From a virus: a stretch of 34,018 nt of DNA. This document shows, in pieces, positions 6,058-12,598 of this stretch (position 1 is its first letter; each line of letters starts with the position of its first letter). The notes below the pieces were generated by a model. It was not told the DNA's origin and made no database searches. It saw only the letters and a program-made list of their open reading frames with translations. Location: positions 1 to 34,018 of IMG/VR virus record IMGVR_UViG_3300025009_000292, one strand, 5' to 3'. The position numbers and the translations under genes were made by a program.

Positions 6058-6962
6058 TCGGTCCTCTCAATAAGGTCCGTAATGAACTCAACCAGCGCAC
6101 AGCCGCTGCAGGTGGAGGAGGATGCCAGGTCCCTCAGCACGCAGGCATCACAGACCTTTTTCGCGCTTGCTTCAACCTGCACCCAGGGAGGAACGCTGCC
6201 GGCTGCCACAAAGACATCGTATTTGGGCCGGTTCAGCTCACCTGCCTTGATCGTTGCCAGTCTGATCGATGGCGTTTCCGATGTCGGAATACTCTTTTCC
6301 CTCACATGCGCTCCCAGGCGCTCGCAGGCTTCAACACCAGCCTTCACACTTGCCCCGCGGCTTGCCAGGGTTTCCGCCATGTTGATCCTGTGCTTTGGGT
6401 TCCGGATGCTCAGCAGTGACTTCACCAGGCGGGAGTCTTTGGGTAACCTGCCATCAGCGACCATCTGCTGCACTTCCGGCTCAAGCTCCAGCAGCATCAG
6501 CCTGGAATTGATCAAGGTGCTGTTTGTGCCCAGTTTCCGGGAGATCTCTGCAACGGAATATTTCAATTCGTCTTTCATCTTCCGGAACGCCATTGCTTCT
6601 TCGAGGGGATTCAGATCCTGCCGCTGCATATTCGCAACGACAGCCAGCACCAGGCGCCTTGCTGGTCCAATATCCTGAGGAGGATTCACCAGGCAGCCGA
6701 TCGTTGCCAACCCAAGCTGTTTTACTGCCCTCAGCCTCCGCTCGCCATCGATCAGGATATAAAAATCATCCTTATTGAATTTGGTTTCGTCCAGGTGTGG
6801 ACCCTCAACGGTGATCGGGTACAGCAGCCCTTCGCTCTCGATGGATGCCGCCAGCTCACTGATCCCCTCCACACCGAACACTTCCCGCGGCTGCTCCGGG
6901 TTCACCAGGATCTGATCAACCGGTATTGACATGATTTGTTGAGTCATAATTGTTTTTGTCAT
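6054..6962 (-). CDS. ParB-like nuclease-domain protein
   Basis: 302 residues. The N-terminal ParB/Srx fold is clear: IPVDQILVNPEQPR, a GLLYPITV strand, then ILIDGERRLRAVKQLG carrying the GERR nucleotide-binding box, then ANMQRQDLNPLEEA. A central HTH (KYSVAEISRKLGTNSTLINS) is the DNA-binding part. The C-terminus has CDACVLRDLASSSTCSGC, a probable zinc site not found in chromosomal ParB. No parA or clear parS is near, so it is more likely a phage regulator or replication accessory than a partition protein. It is coupled to the following HTH gene. Confidence 0.9.
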   Translation of the reverse strand: MTKTIMTQQIMSIPVDQILVNPEQPREVFGVEGISELAASIESEGLLYPITVEGPHLDETKFNKDDFYILIDGERRLRAVKQLGLATIGCLVNPPQDIGPARRLVLAVVANMQRQDLNPLEEAMAFRKMKDELKYSVAEISRKLGTNSTLINSRLMLLELEPEVQQMVADGRLPKDSRLVKSLLSIRNPKHRINMAETLASRGASVKAGVEACERLGAHVREKSIPTSETPSIRLATIKAGELNRPKYDVFVAAGSVPPWVQVEASAKKVCDACVLRDLASSSTCSGCALVEFITDLIERTE

Positions 6963-6974
6963 TTTCTTTTCTCC

Positions 6975-8120
6975 TTATCCCAGGTGCATCGGCATCAACA
7001 CCACGACCATACTCTCCGGATTTTCGTCCGGGCGGATGGCGACAGGGGTGTTGTGCTTGTTAAATCCAATGCGGATATTCTCTCCAGGGATGTGCGACAC
7101 ACACTCGCTCAGCATCCTATCATTCACCGCGATCTTGAACGGCAGGGTAAATCCGTCCACCTTCACACACGCCGAAGGGCGTACTCTTGTCATCGCGGAA
7201 CCAATACTTTCAGCAGCGTAGCTGATCATCAGGCTGTATTCGTTCTCGAATTCCATTCGCGTTGCATCGGCATAATCGCTCAACTTCCTGATCACGCCTG
7301 CCGGCTTCAAATTCTCCAGCAGCTCTTTTTTATTGATAATGAACCAGCAGGCTACCTCTTTTGGAATTATCGCGTTCACCGCGGGGAAGTTACCATTGAT
7401 AGGGAAGAACATCAACCTGTCATTGCCGCACTCCACCAGGCTGCCTATGTTCGTTTGTGTAAGTTTGAATTCCGCGTCCCCGAAGAGGCTGCTAATTGCT
7501 TTGAGTGCGCCGAGATCTATCAAGCCTTTCAGGTTCTCGACGCCGTGCGCCACCTTCGCGATCCGGAATCCGTCCGTGGTGGCCATGAAATCATCAAAGT
7601 AAACGCAGTTCAACACTGGCCTGGCGGCATCCACACTCGCAGCAAATATCACCGGTCTGATGGCAGAAGCCAATCCTTTCACCATTACCGGATCAATGCC
7701 AGTGATTGGCGAGCATTCTTCCAGGCTGTGGTAAAACAGGAATTTATCCGGTTCGTAGATCATGATCGTGAAATCAACATCCTTACCGATGATGTCCAGG
7801 ATGTGCCGTTCGGTGTCCCATATCAACTCCACCTGGTCGTCCGGCAGCGAAGATCCTTTCATCGCTGCCAAAATCTTCTGCAACAATTTGATTGGCACAA
7901 CCATAGGTTGTCCGAAGCCTTCAACTTTCGTATTTACCATTTTGGTGGCGATGAACTCTCCATTCGCACACGCCAGTTCCAGACCATCCAGTGTTTTTGA
8001 GGGGTCAAATCCAATCCTTACCAGGTGCTTTTCCGGGTAGTCACTGGTCGGTTGTTCGGAATACTTGGCCAGTTTACCCAGACAATTCAATAGTTCAGTG
8101 CGTTTCAAAATTGCGTGCAT
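6975..8120 (-). CDS. dnaN: DNA polymerase III beta sliding clamp
   Basis: 381 residues, close to the usual length of bacterial DnaN (about 366-380). Three-domain clamp features are visible: an N-terminal MHAILKRTELLNCLGKL helix, the RPVLNCVYFDDFMATTDGFR region typical of the domain II boundary, FFPINGNFPAVNAIIPKE, and the C-terminal P-x-x-I-R-P ... VVVLMPMHLG end that forms part of the protein-binding pocket. It would be loaded by the host clamp loader and tether host Pol III to phage DNA. ATG 8120 follows AGGAGAC-like spacing; the frame extends upstream through the repeat without a better start. Confidence 0.92.
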   Translation of the reverse strand: MHAILKRTELLNCLGKLAKYSEQPTSDYPEKHLVRIGFDPSKTLDGLELACANGEFIATKMVNTKVEGFGQPMVVPIKLLQKILAAMKGSSLPDDQVELIWDTERHILDIIGKDVDFTIMIYEPDKFLFYHSLEECSPITGIDPVMVKGLASAIRPVIFAASVDAARPVLNCVYFDDFMATTDGFRIAKVAHGVENLKGLIDLGALKAISSLFGDAEFKLTQTNIGSLVECGNDRLMFFPINGNFPAVNAIIPKEVACWFIINKKELLENLKPAGVIRKLSDYADATRMEFENEYSLMISYAAESIGSAMTRVRPSACVKVDGFTLPFKIAVNDRMLSECVSHIPGENIRIGFNKHNTPVAIRPDENPESMVVVLMPMHLG

Positions 8121-8145
8121 AGCAGTCTCCTTCTCTTTCTGCGTA

Positions 8146-8176
8146 TCCCGGGAACGGCTGCAAGCCGTGACTGGGA
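8146..8176 (-). repeat. Intergenic hairpin element, GGGG type, copy 5
   Basis: TCCC/GGGA outer stem with ACGGCT/AGCCGT inner stem. The outer closing pair is T-A where other copies have C-G, a compensated change. Located between the initiator stop and the clamp start. Confidence 0.8.
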
Positions 8177-8214
8177 TTTCCGCGTACCCTGTACCTCTTT
8201 TGGTCAGATCAAAC

Positions 8215-9138
8215 TTATTGCGTTTCTGCGGAAACATCCACATCGTTTTCCGCCAGGACCACCAGCCCCACATTCTGGCCGGACAGGCCCCTCAGTTTCT
8301 GCAGCAGCATAGGACCAGCTCGCGACTGCACCCAATCCCTGGCATAAGTATTGATCGCCATCACCTTGAAATTGTTGGAGCCGTTCATCCCCACCATCTT
8401 CAGGTCGCGCATCCACGCATCAAAATCCGCCTTGCTCATCTCGCGCTGCACCTGCCCCATTGCCTCGTTCCAGATCTTCAACTGATCCGGCCGGCTTATT
8501 TTGAGAATGGGTGCATCCAGCGATAGAGGTTCAGAAACAGGGTTCTTACGGGTGAGCGGTTTGAGCGAGGATTCAACTCGCGAACCGCAATCAACATCAA
8601 CATCATCATTACAATCACCATTAACATCTTCATTACCATTACCATTAACATCGTCATTAGGTAGACGACCTGAAAACACATTCAATTCTTTAGGTAGAGG
8701 ACTTGAAAACACTTCCAATTCATTAGGTAGCCGACTTGAATTCCAGTTGTCGGATTGGATTACCTGGCGCCCTTTTCCGTGATAGCGGAACCGATCAGTC
8801 CATCCGGATGGCGCAGGGTATTTCGAAGCGCTCAACCATTCCGCTTTACGCTGGTAAACCTGCCACTTCACGATCTGCAGGTACTTCTTGCCATCAATCT
8901 CATACTCCTGGATAAATCCCTCAGCTTCCAACTGCTGCAGGTCGAGCTTGATCTCATCCAGGGAGATGTCCTCCAGCGGCCACACCTGGGATCTGATCAA
9001 TGCCGGGTTTGCCAACCCTCTGCCCTGGTCATCCACGGTCAATATCAGCCCGTACCACAGATCCCGCTGCCGAAAGGTCAGATGTGCAACGGACTCTGAT
9101 TTGCGAATTGCCGGATCAATAAAGCGATGTGTTGTCAT
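8215..9138 (-). CDS. Replication initiator, winged helix plus DnaA domain-I-like C-terminus
   Basis: 307 residues. Residues 1-100 (RFIDPAIRKSESVAHLTFRQ, RDLWYGLILTVDDQGRG) match the N-terminal winged-helix part of phage replisome organisers. Residues 218-298 (IWNEAMGQVQREMSKADFDA, ARDWVQSRAGPMLLQKLRGL) match DnaA domain I, which contacts DnaB helicase. The linker holds an 11-residue repeat (LPNELEVF, LPKELNVF, LPNDDVNG) and a Asn/Asp-rich stretch. The repeats correspond to 33-base DNA repeats that could be the origin. It precedes the clamp gene, and together they would recruit the host replisome. Confidence 0.85.
   Translation of the reverse strand: MTTHRFIDPAIRKSESVAHLTFRQRDLWYGLILTVDDQGRGLANPALIRSQVWPLEDISLDEIKLDLQQLEAEGFIQEYEIDGKKYLQIVKWQVYQRKAEWLSASKYPAPSGWTDRFRYHGKGRQVIQSDNWNSSRLPNELEVFSSPLPKELNVFSGRLPNDDVNGNGNEDVNGDCNDDVDVDCGSRVESSLKPLTRKNPVSEPLSLDAPILKISRPDQLKIWNEAMGQVQREMSKADFDAWMRDLKMVGMNGSNNFKVMAINTYARDWVQSRAGPMLLQKLRGLSGQNVGLVVLAENDVDVSAETQ
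8590..8755. other. Candidate replication origin inside the initiator gene
   Basis: Three direct repeats with a 33-base period begin at 8657, 8690 and 8723 (TTAGGTAGNCGACNTGAA core). They adjoin an AT-rich run of short CATCATT/CATTAC-like repeats at 8590-8656. The layout recalls lambda ori, where iterons and an AT-rich segment lie inside gene O. The repeats also encode an 11-residue protein repeat, so a purely coding explanation is possible. Confidence 0.45.
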
Positions 9139-9139
9139 A

Positions 9140-9418
9140 CTACGCGATCCTTCCGTAGCGTCTCAGTGAGCGCAGGGTAAGGCTTTCACCACCAGCAGAC
9201 ATTGCCGGCTGAACAATGGAAATGTCGTAAGTGCCATCTTTCCAGTTGATCGCCGTTACCGTCCCCTTTTTCTCAATTCCGCTTTCCTCATTGACTACGC
9301 GCACATCTTCCCCAACCTGCGGCATCGGAAGATCCAGGCTGCGGTAGATCCCTTTTACTTCTCGCAGGCATCCGCTCTCTCTTTTCTCAATGACCGTCAA
9401 CGGCTTTTTTGGTGGCAT
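9140..9418 (-). CDS. Small SH3-like beta protein, unknown
   Basis: 92 residues. VGEDVRVVNEESGIEKKGTV followed by TAINWKDGTYDISIV resembles a KOW/SH3-like barrel, often seen in tiny phage accessory proteins. The N-terminus is basic. It sits directly upstream of the initiator, with its stop overlapping the region of that gene's start. No known name. Confidence 0.65.
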   Translation of the reverse strand: MPPKKPLTVIEKRESGCLREVKGIYRSLDLPMPQVGEDVRVVNEESGIEKKGTVTAINWKDGTYDISIVQPAMSAGGESLTLRSLRRYGRIA

Positions 9419-9478
9419 GTTCTTTACCTTTCAATGGTTTTTGGTTTTGTAAAATTTCGTTCTTTTCGGGTCTTCATG

Positions 9479-9503
9479 CCCTTGAGCGTTCTTTGCTCGA
9501 GGG
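9479..9503 (-). repeat. Intergenic hairpin element (copy 10)
   Basis: CCCTTGAGC / GCTCGAGGG with a seven-base loop, followed by TTCC on the plus strand. One position pairs as T-G on the plus strand but mismatches in minus-strand RNA. Located between the winged-helix gene and the SH3-like gene. Confidence 0.65.
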
Positions 9504-9530
9504 TTCCGTGGTGAATATGCTCTTGCTCGT

Positions 9531-9956
9531 CTACTGCACAAAGCTCATCTGATTGCCCCAGTACCTGGCAGCGCCGTTGCGCATCGCCTTTTCCTGTTCC
9601 AGCAGGTCCATCGCGAAATCATGGAACTGCACCTTTAGGAACGGCTCCAGCTCAGCCCAGCTTTCACACATCCAGTAACCGCCCTTTATCCCGCCTGTGG
9701 ACCCGATCGGCCAGCCCTGCTTGCGCAGGTTATTGATCACCTCCCGGAAGTACCGCGTCTCTTTCAGGTCGAATCCCTGGGCATTCAGCTCGAACAGCAT
9801 CCTGGTGCCCTTGATCGCCTTCTTCCTGCCCACGTGGAAGGATAGGATCAGCAGCACAGCCTTTTCCAGCCGCTGCGCATCCTCGGCCGGCATGTTTGCC
9901 AGCCTGTGGGCTTCCTGCCCGATGTTGAAACCAACACTGGATTGATTCTTAGTCAT
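9531..9956 (-). CDS. Winged-helix DNA-binding protein
   Basis: 141 residues. LFELNAQGFDLKETRYFREV then INNLRKQGWPIGSTGGIKGG and YWMCES match the winged-helix pattern of phage replication accessory proteins, in which a recognition helix is followed by P-I-G-S and a G-G-Y-W wing. The C-terminal third is helical. It overlaps the end of the upstream ribbon-helix-helix gene, so the two are coupled. Likely a replication or transcription accessory factor. Confidence 0.75.
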   Translation of the reverse strand: MTKNQSSVGFNIGQEAHRLANMPAEDAQRLEKAVLLILSFHVGRKKAIKGTRMLFELNAQGFDLKETRYFREVINNLRKQGWPIGSTGGIKGGYWMCESWAELEPFLKVQFHDFAMDLLEQEKAMRNGAARYWGNQMSFVQ

Positions 9957-10134
9957 CGGATTTTTCTTTTGAAACCGATGCAGATTTGGGAATTAAGAGT
10001 CCACGCCTTTCTAGTTCTTTTTCGAGCATAAACTCAATTTGGAGTTTTACGGGCCTCTTTTCGTCATTTGAGAGTTGATGCAAAGCTTCAAAGACCTCGC
10101 CCTCCAACCAGAATGTAATCTTCCTATCATCCAT
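9949..10134 (-). CDS. Ribbon-helix-helix-like small protein
   Basis: 61 residues, MDDRKITFWLEGEVFEALHQ then helices ending FMLEKELERRGLL. A short N-terminal strand followed by two helices fits a ribbon-helix-helix fold. The segment FMLEKELERxGLL is shared almost exactly with the neighbouring 10136-10312 gene, so the two are tandem paralogues. AAGGAGG upstream lies within the end of that gene. Confidence 0.7.
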   Translation of the reverse strand: MDDRKITFWLEGEVFEALHQLSNDEKRPVKLQIEFMLEKELERRGLLIPKSASVSKEKSDD

Positions 10135-10135
10135 T

Positions 10136-10312
10136 TCATTCCTCCTTTTCCTGGTTGGGTTCTGGTTCAGGCGTCAATAAACCAAGCCGTTCCAATTCTT
10201 TTTCGAGCATGAAAGCGGCCTGGTCCCTTAACGTTCTGTGTTCTTTGTCCGCGCAGCGGGCAAGTGCCATGGCGGCATTGTGTTCAAGAGAAACGTATAC
10301 TCGTACAAACAT
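10136..10312 (-). CDS. Ribbon-helix-helix-like small protein, paralogue
   Basis: 58 residues, MFVRVYVSLEHNAAMALARC and then FMLEKELERLGLL with an acidic tail. AAGGAGG lies six bases before the ATG at 10312. Its stop is one base from the start of its paralogue. The gene is short and easily missed. The pair may form a heteromeric repressor or act separately; no operator is assigned. Confidence 0.75.
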   Translation of the reverse strand: MFVRVYVSLEHNAAMALARCADKEHRTLRDQAAFMLEKELERLGLLTPEPEPNQEKEE

Positions 10313-10346
10313 GGATCCTCCTTGGTTGTGTGGACCTTATTACGGT

Positions 10347-10363
10347 GCTCGGTCCTCCCGAGC
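10347..10363 (-). repeat. Hairpin in tandem cluster
   Basis: GCTCGG / CCGAGC with loop TCCTC. It is the first of three hairpins in 80 bases upstream of the small ribbon-helix-helix gene. Confidence 0.6.
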
Positions 10364-10375
10364 GTTTGTTGCGAG

Positions 10376-10397
10376 CTCCGACAGCTCGTGGTCGGAG
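10376..10397 (-). repeat. Intergenic hairpin element, AGTT-loop type
   Basis: CTCCGAC / GTCGGAG with loop AGCTCGTG, near-identical in stem to the 18776 copy and followed by TTGCC in place of TTTCC. Confidence 0.75.
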
Positions 10398-10399
10398 TT

Positions 10400-10423
10400 G
10401 CCAGGCGAGTTTCCCCGCCTGGC
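10400..10423 (-). repeat. Intergenic hairpin element, AGTT-loop type
   Basis: GCCAGGCG / CGCCTGGC with loop AGTTTCCC, directly adjacent to the previous hairpin. The loop again begins AGTT although the stem sequence is unrelated. Confidence 0.7.
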
Positions 10424-10435
10424 GGTCGTAGTGTC

Positions 10436-10540
10436 TCACCCGCTCGACCGGGCAATGATGGCCCTTGCTTTACCGTTTAACTTTGGTCTGGGTAGGCCAT
10501 TTACGGCGACCAATTCTGGCGGTGAGGATTTGAACCTCAT
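10436..10540 (-). CDS. Possible 34-residue protein
   Basis: ORF MRFKSSPPELVAVNGLPRPK continuing to ARSSG. Residue use looks protein-like, but no ribosome binding site is obvious. Its first bases form a tRNA T-arm-like sequence, which I considered and rejected as a tRNA. It fills part of a 280-base stretch that is otherwise short of genes. Confidence 0.35.
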   Translation of the reverse strand: MRFKSSPPELVAVNGLPRPKLNGKARAIIARSSG

Positions 10541-10590
10541 AGGCTTTTACTGACCTGTAACAGTTAGGTTTCCGTCTGCCTCGATCATAA

Positions 10591-10743
10591 TCAGGCACAA
10601 ATCAACTGAGAGTCGCCCTTCTCCTGTAAGTGTGTGTTCCCACCCGGTCCGAAACTAACCACAACACCGTCAACCGTTTTCACACCGCCGCCAGAGTATT
10701 CAATTGTTAATCTGCAGGCACGATCCTGTTCTCGTGAAACCAT
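10591..10743 (-). CDS. Small protein, 50 residues, overlapping
   Basis: ATG at 10743 lies inside the end of the 10707-10892 gene in another frame. The product reads MVSREQDRACRLTIEYSGGG, then VKTVDGVVVSFGPGGNTHLQ, rich in beta-prone residues. The true start may be nearer LTIEY. A short in-frame tail of another ORF (ending MIEADGNLTVTGQ) follows directly, which may be a separate tiny gene or the remains of a frameshift. Confidence 0.45.
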   Translation of the reverse strand: MVSREQDRACRLTIEYSGGGVKTVDGVVVSFGPGGNTHLQEKGDSQLICA

Positions 10744-10892
10744 TCGGTGTAGGGTTTACCGTCTACCAGGTTTTCAACTGCAACCTGCGGTTCAGAATAA
10801 AGGTATTCAGCTCTTCCTGTCACCGTCCCTGTAAAACCAGTGACTACATCGCGAACCTTGGCGCCAAGTGGAACAATATGTTCTTCAGCAAT
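10707..10892 (-). CDS. Small phage SH3-like protein with a likely ATT start
   Basis: 61 codons reading IAEEHIVPLGAKVRDVVTGF, then TGTVTGRAEYLYSEPQVAVE and a WFHENRIVPAD end. This is the style of small phage SH3-like proteins (G-x-K-V-x-D-x-V-T-G-F-x-G). An in-frame TAA lies eight codons above, and no ATG, GTG or TTG occurs between it and the conserved core. AAGGAGG sits four bases before an ATT, so ATT is the best start. ATT starts are rare; a frameshift or sequencing error is the alternative. Confidence 0.55.
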   Translation of the reverse strand: MAEEHIVPLGAKVRDVVTGFTGTVTGRAEYLYSEPQVAVENLVDGKPYTEWFHENRIVPAD

Positions 10893-10983
10893 TTCTCCTC
10901 CTTTCCTCCAGTTTTAGTGTGCCGGTCTCTCCCGGCTGTCGCGCCGCCTACCTTTGACACGGTGCCTTGCCGACGTTAGCATG
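10893..10983 (-). other. Short intergenic stretch with GC hairpin
   Basis: No convincing gene. A 22-codon basic ORF (MLTSARHRVKGRRRDS) is open here, and GCCGG/CCGGC forms a small stem. Neither is strong. Confidence 0.3.
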
Positions 10984-11094
10984 CTATAAGGCTTGATGGG
11001 TGGCGCCGATTCGAACGGCTGTTCCTGGCGGCAGGGTTGAGGGGGGCAACTCGCCGCATCCACCCACGAGATACTTTCCGTTTTCTAGTACCAC
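10984..11094 (-). CDS. Small protein, 36 residues
   Basis: GTG start at 11094 overlaps the last codons of the previous gene; GGAGAG lies next to it. The product MVLENGKYLVGGCGELPPST ends in RIGATHQAL and looks like a small beta protein. The same bases carry a T-arm-like GTTCGAATC, rejected as a tRNA because no cloverleaf forms. Confidence 0.45.
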   Translation of the reverse strand: MVLENGKYLVGGCGELPPSTLPPGTAVRIGATHQAL

Positions 11095-11402
11095 CTCTCC
11101 AGCCGCACGACATAAAACTCCATCACCTTTTCCGCCGTACCCAGTTTGCCGATGTTCGCGTTCAAGAAGTTCGGCCACACAAAATACGGGTACGGATCCG
11201 GCTCGGGAGTGTAGTAACACGTCCACGCACTGGGTAATTCCTTGGGGATGATCGTCCACTCACTGTCTTCAATGATCTGTTTCACCGGGATAAAACGCAC
11301 GAATACCTTGTCGAAATCGCCCTTCGCTGCCTGGTGAGGCTGCCAGAACGCCAGCATCATCAGCGCGCACAATAACTGGATCAGTTTCAAGAGGAATATC
11401 AT
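11085..11402 (-). CDS. Small membrane-anchored or secreted protein
   Basis: 105 residues. The N-terminus MIFLLKLIQLLCALMMLAFW is a signal peptide or membrane anchor. The rest is polar and aromatic, with PEPDPYPYFVWPNFLNANIG. The ATG overlaps the upstream stop as ATGA. Function unknown; a surface or exclusion role would be a guess. Confidence 0.65.
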   Translation of the reverse strand: MIFLLKLIQLLCALMMLAFWQPHQAAKGDFDKVFVRFIPVKQIIEDSEWTIIPKELPSAWTCYYTPEPDPYPYFVWPNFLNANIGKLGTAEKVMEFYVVRLERWY

Positions 11403-11674
11403 CGCCTGCGCGCTTCCTCGTCAATATCAGGTTCTTCGTCCGGAATAACGGAAAGTTGAGCACTTGCCGGCACCGTCGGCGCCCCGTCGCGCTCGAGCAG
11501 CCTTAGGGCATTCAGCAAAAGCACGCTCACTTCCATCATCGAGACCAGCGTCTCAGGATCCGTCCTGATCCGGCCCACGATCTCCTGCAGATCGATCTGC
11601 GCATCGTTGACCATTTCCGCCGCCTGGTCGCGTAACTCGTTTGAAATGTACCCTCCGCGTATCCTTGGTGTCAT
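11399..11674 (-). CDS. Small helical protein
   Basis: 91 residues from MTPRIRGGYISNELRDQAAE. AAGGGG five bases upstream supports ATG 11674; the frame is open upstream but without a better site. The body is helical, and the tail is acidic then ends EEARRR. No family is recognised. Confidence 0.65.
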   Translation of the reverse strand: MTPRIRGGYISNELRDQAAEMVNDAQIDLQEIVGRIRTDPETLVSMMEVSVLLLNALRLLERDGAPTVPASAQLSVIPDEEPDIDEEARRR

Positions 11675-11735
11675 TGCTGCCCCTTTTCCTTCCTGTTTTC
11701 GTCCTTTTGTGTTCCTTTTGGCTTTGCGGTGATAA

Positions 11736-11762
11736 GATAAAACCAGCAAATTAAGCTGGTTT
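11736..11762 (-). terminator. Terminator or attenuator overlapping a stop codon
   Basis: Minus-strand RNA AAACCAGC TTAATTT GCTGGTTT then TATC. The TAA of the first early gene lies in the loop. It would limit transcription into the rest of the early operon unless read through. Confidence 0.6.
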
Positions 11763-11963
11763 CTCTAACAACTGAATACTGTCGTCGACCTTCAAAACAC
11801 CATCCAACCCCTGCACTGCCAACATCCTCTTGCCAGCCGGCATCGGAGCCGCATCGATAAACTCCTCAACCACTGTGGACATATACTTTCCGCTGGCCTT
11901 GGAGAGGTCTTCAAGTTTTTGTCGGGATTCGAGCTTAAGTGACAAAGTTACTGTTGTTTTCAT
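11751..11963 (-). CDS. Ribbon-helix-helix regulator, first early gene
   Basis: 70 residues, MKTTVTLSLKLESRQKLEDL SKASGK begins with the strand and helix of a CopG/Arc-type ribbon-helix-helix (a KTTVTLSLKL strand, then two helices). It stands first after a near-consensus promoter and divergent from the repressor gene, the position of Cro-like or antirepressor proteins. AGGAG precedes the start. The terminator at 11736-11762 covers its stop codon. Confidence 0.75.
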   Translation of the reverse strand: MKTTVTLSLKLESRQKLEDLSKASGKYMSTVVEEFIDAAPMPAGKRMLAVQGLDGVLKVDDSIQLLEKPA

Positions 11964-11983
11964 GCATACTCCTGTATGTTTTT

Positions 11984-12030
11984 CCTACTTATGTATGATT
12001 ATACGACTGTTGTAACTTTTGTCAAGTAGG
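11984..12030. promoter_or_regulatory. Operator-like inverted repeats between repressor and early genes
   Basis: CCTACTT (11984-11990) and AAGTAGG (12024-12030) are inverted arms flanking the early promoter. CATAC/GTATG occurs next to the start of the early gene (about 11966-11979), and GTAT/ATAC within GTATGATTATAC. These are plausible repressor binding sites. Confidence 0.45.
11998..12025 (-). promoter_or_regulatory. Early leftward promoter
   Basis: Minus strand TTGACA (12025-12020), 16-base spacer and TATAAT (12003-11998), both hexamers fully consensus for sigma70. It drives the early operon starting at 11963. Confidence 0.85.
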
Positions 12031-12056
12031 CAATTTTTACACAGGAAGGTTATAAA

Positions 12057-12479
12057 ATGTTCTATATGGCAAACAAAACTTCCGCGTGGTTAAATCAAAA
12101 ATTCCTCCAGTGGCAATCCGCTGAAGGACAAAGAAAAACAATTGGAGACTTCTCACAGTTCCTGGGTGTTGGTGAAGCCGCCCTTGGTCATTGGATGAAT
12201 GGACGCAGGGATCCCGCGTTCAAGAACGCCTCACAGATTGCCAATAAACTCAATGACAATACGATTTTGGCGCTCTTGGGTTTCGATCAGCCAGAGCTGG
12301 ACTTCTTGAGCTCATTCCCGGGGGAAGTCCGGGACCGCCTCCTGGCAGCCAAGGGAGATCTCAATTTATATTTGATCGCCTCGGGATTGTCTCCGGATTC
12401 ACCCGACGCTGAAAGAATGATCAGAGAAATATTGGGCAAATACGATATCACTGTCAAATCAAAAACGATTGAAGACTGA
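12057..12479 (+). CDS. XRE-type HTH repressor
   Basis: 140 residues. TIGDFSQFLGVGEAALGHWM NGRRDP (residues about 28-53) is a helix-turn-helix of the XRE type, followed by ASQIANKLNDNTILALLGF. The C-terminal part is helical and lacks a Ser-Lys LexA-type protease, so induction would need another route. AGGAAGG seven bases upstream supports ATG 12057; a second Met lies three codons later. Divergent from the early operon, it is the best candidate for the lysogenic repressor. Confidence 0.8.
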   Translation: MFYMANKTSAWLNQKFLQWQSAEGQRKTIGDFSQFLGVGEAALGHWMNGRRDPAFKNASQIANKLNDNTILALLGFDQPELDFLSSFPGEVRDRLLAAKGDLNLYLIASGLSPDSPDAERMIREILGKYDITVKSKTIED

Positions 12480-12549
12480 TTATCAACACAGGTGTAATAA
12501 ACTTTCATTTTGGCTCCCCAGTCAGATAACGGCAATTACAATGGTTTCA

Positions 12550-12571
12550 TTATAGAACGATTATTCTATAA
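12550..12571. promoter_or_regulatory. Inverted repeat upstream of the zinc membrane protein
   Basis: TTATAGAA and TTCTATAA around six bases, AT-rich, 28 bases before the gene start. A likely operator or promoter element for the next gene. Confidence 0.45.
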
Positions 12572-12598
12572 AAGCAACTTAAAAAAGAGGAGGAAATA

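Noticed and set aside
6054-6962. A plasmid-type partition system (phage-plasmid)
   Set aside because: ParB-like domain is present but no ParA ATPase or parS cluster is seen, and integrase plus attP explain lysogeny.
6936-8000. Plus-strand ORF of 354 codons opposite the clamp gene
   Set aside because: It runs over a clear DnaN on the other strand and has no recognisable domain or ribosome binding site.
8590-8656. Minisatellite or sequencing artefact in the CATCATT tract
   Set aside because: The reading frame of the initiator is kept throughout and encodes an Asn/Asp-rich linker, so it is a real coding tract.
10515-10620. T-arm-like GGTTCAAATCC with CACCGCC end on the minus strand, suggesting a tRNA
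   Set aside because: No 5' acceptor strand at a proper distance pairs with CCGCCAG; the only CTGGCGG match lies 177 bases away. D and anticodon arms do not fold, and the bases fit small reading frames.
10984-11080. GTTCGAATC T-arm-like sequence on the minus strand, suggesting a second tRNA
   Set aside because: No cloverleaf forms and the bases encode the end of a small protein (AVRIGATHQAL).
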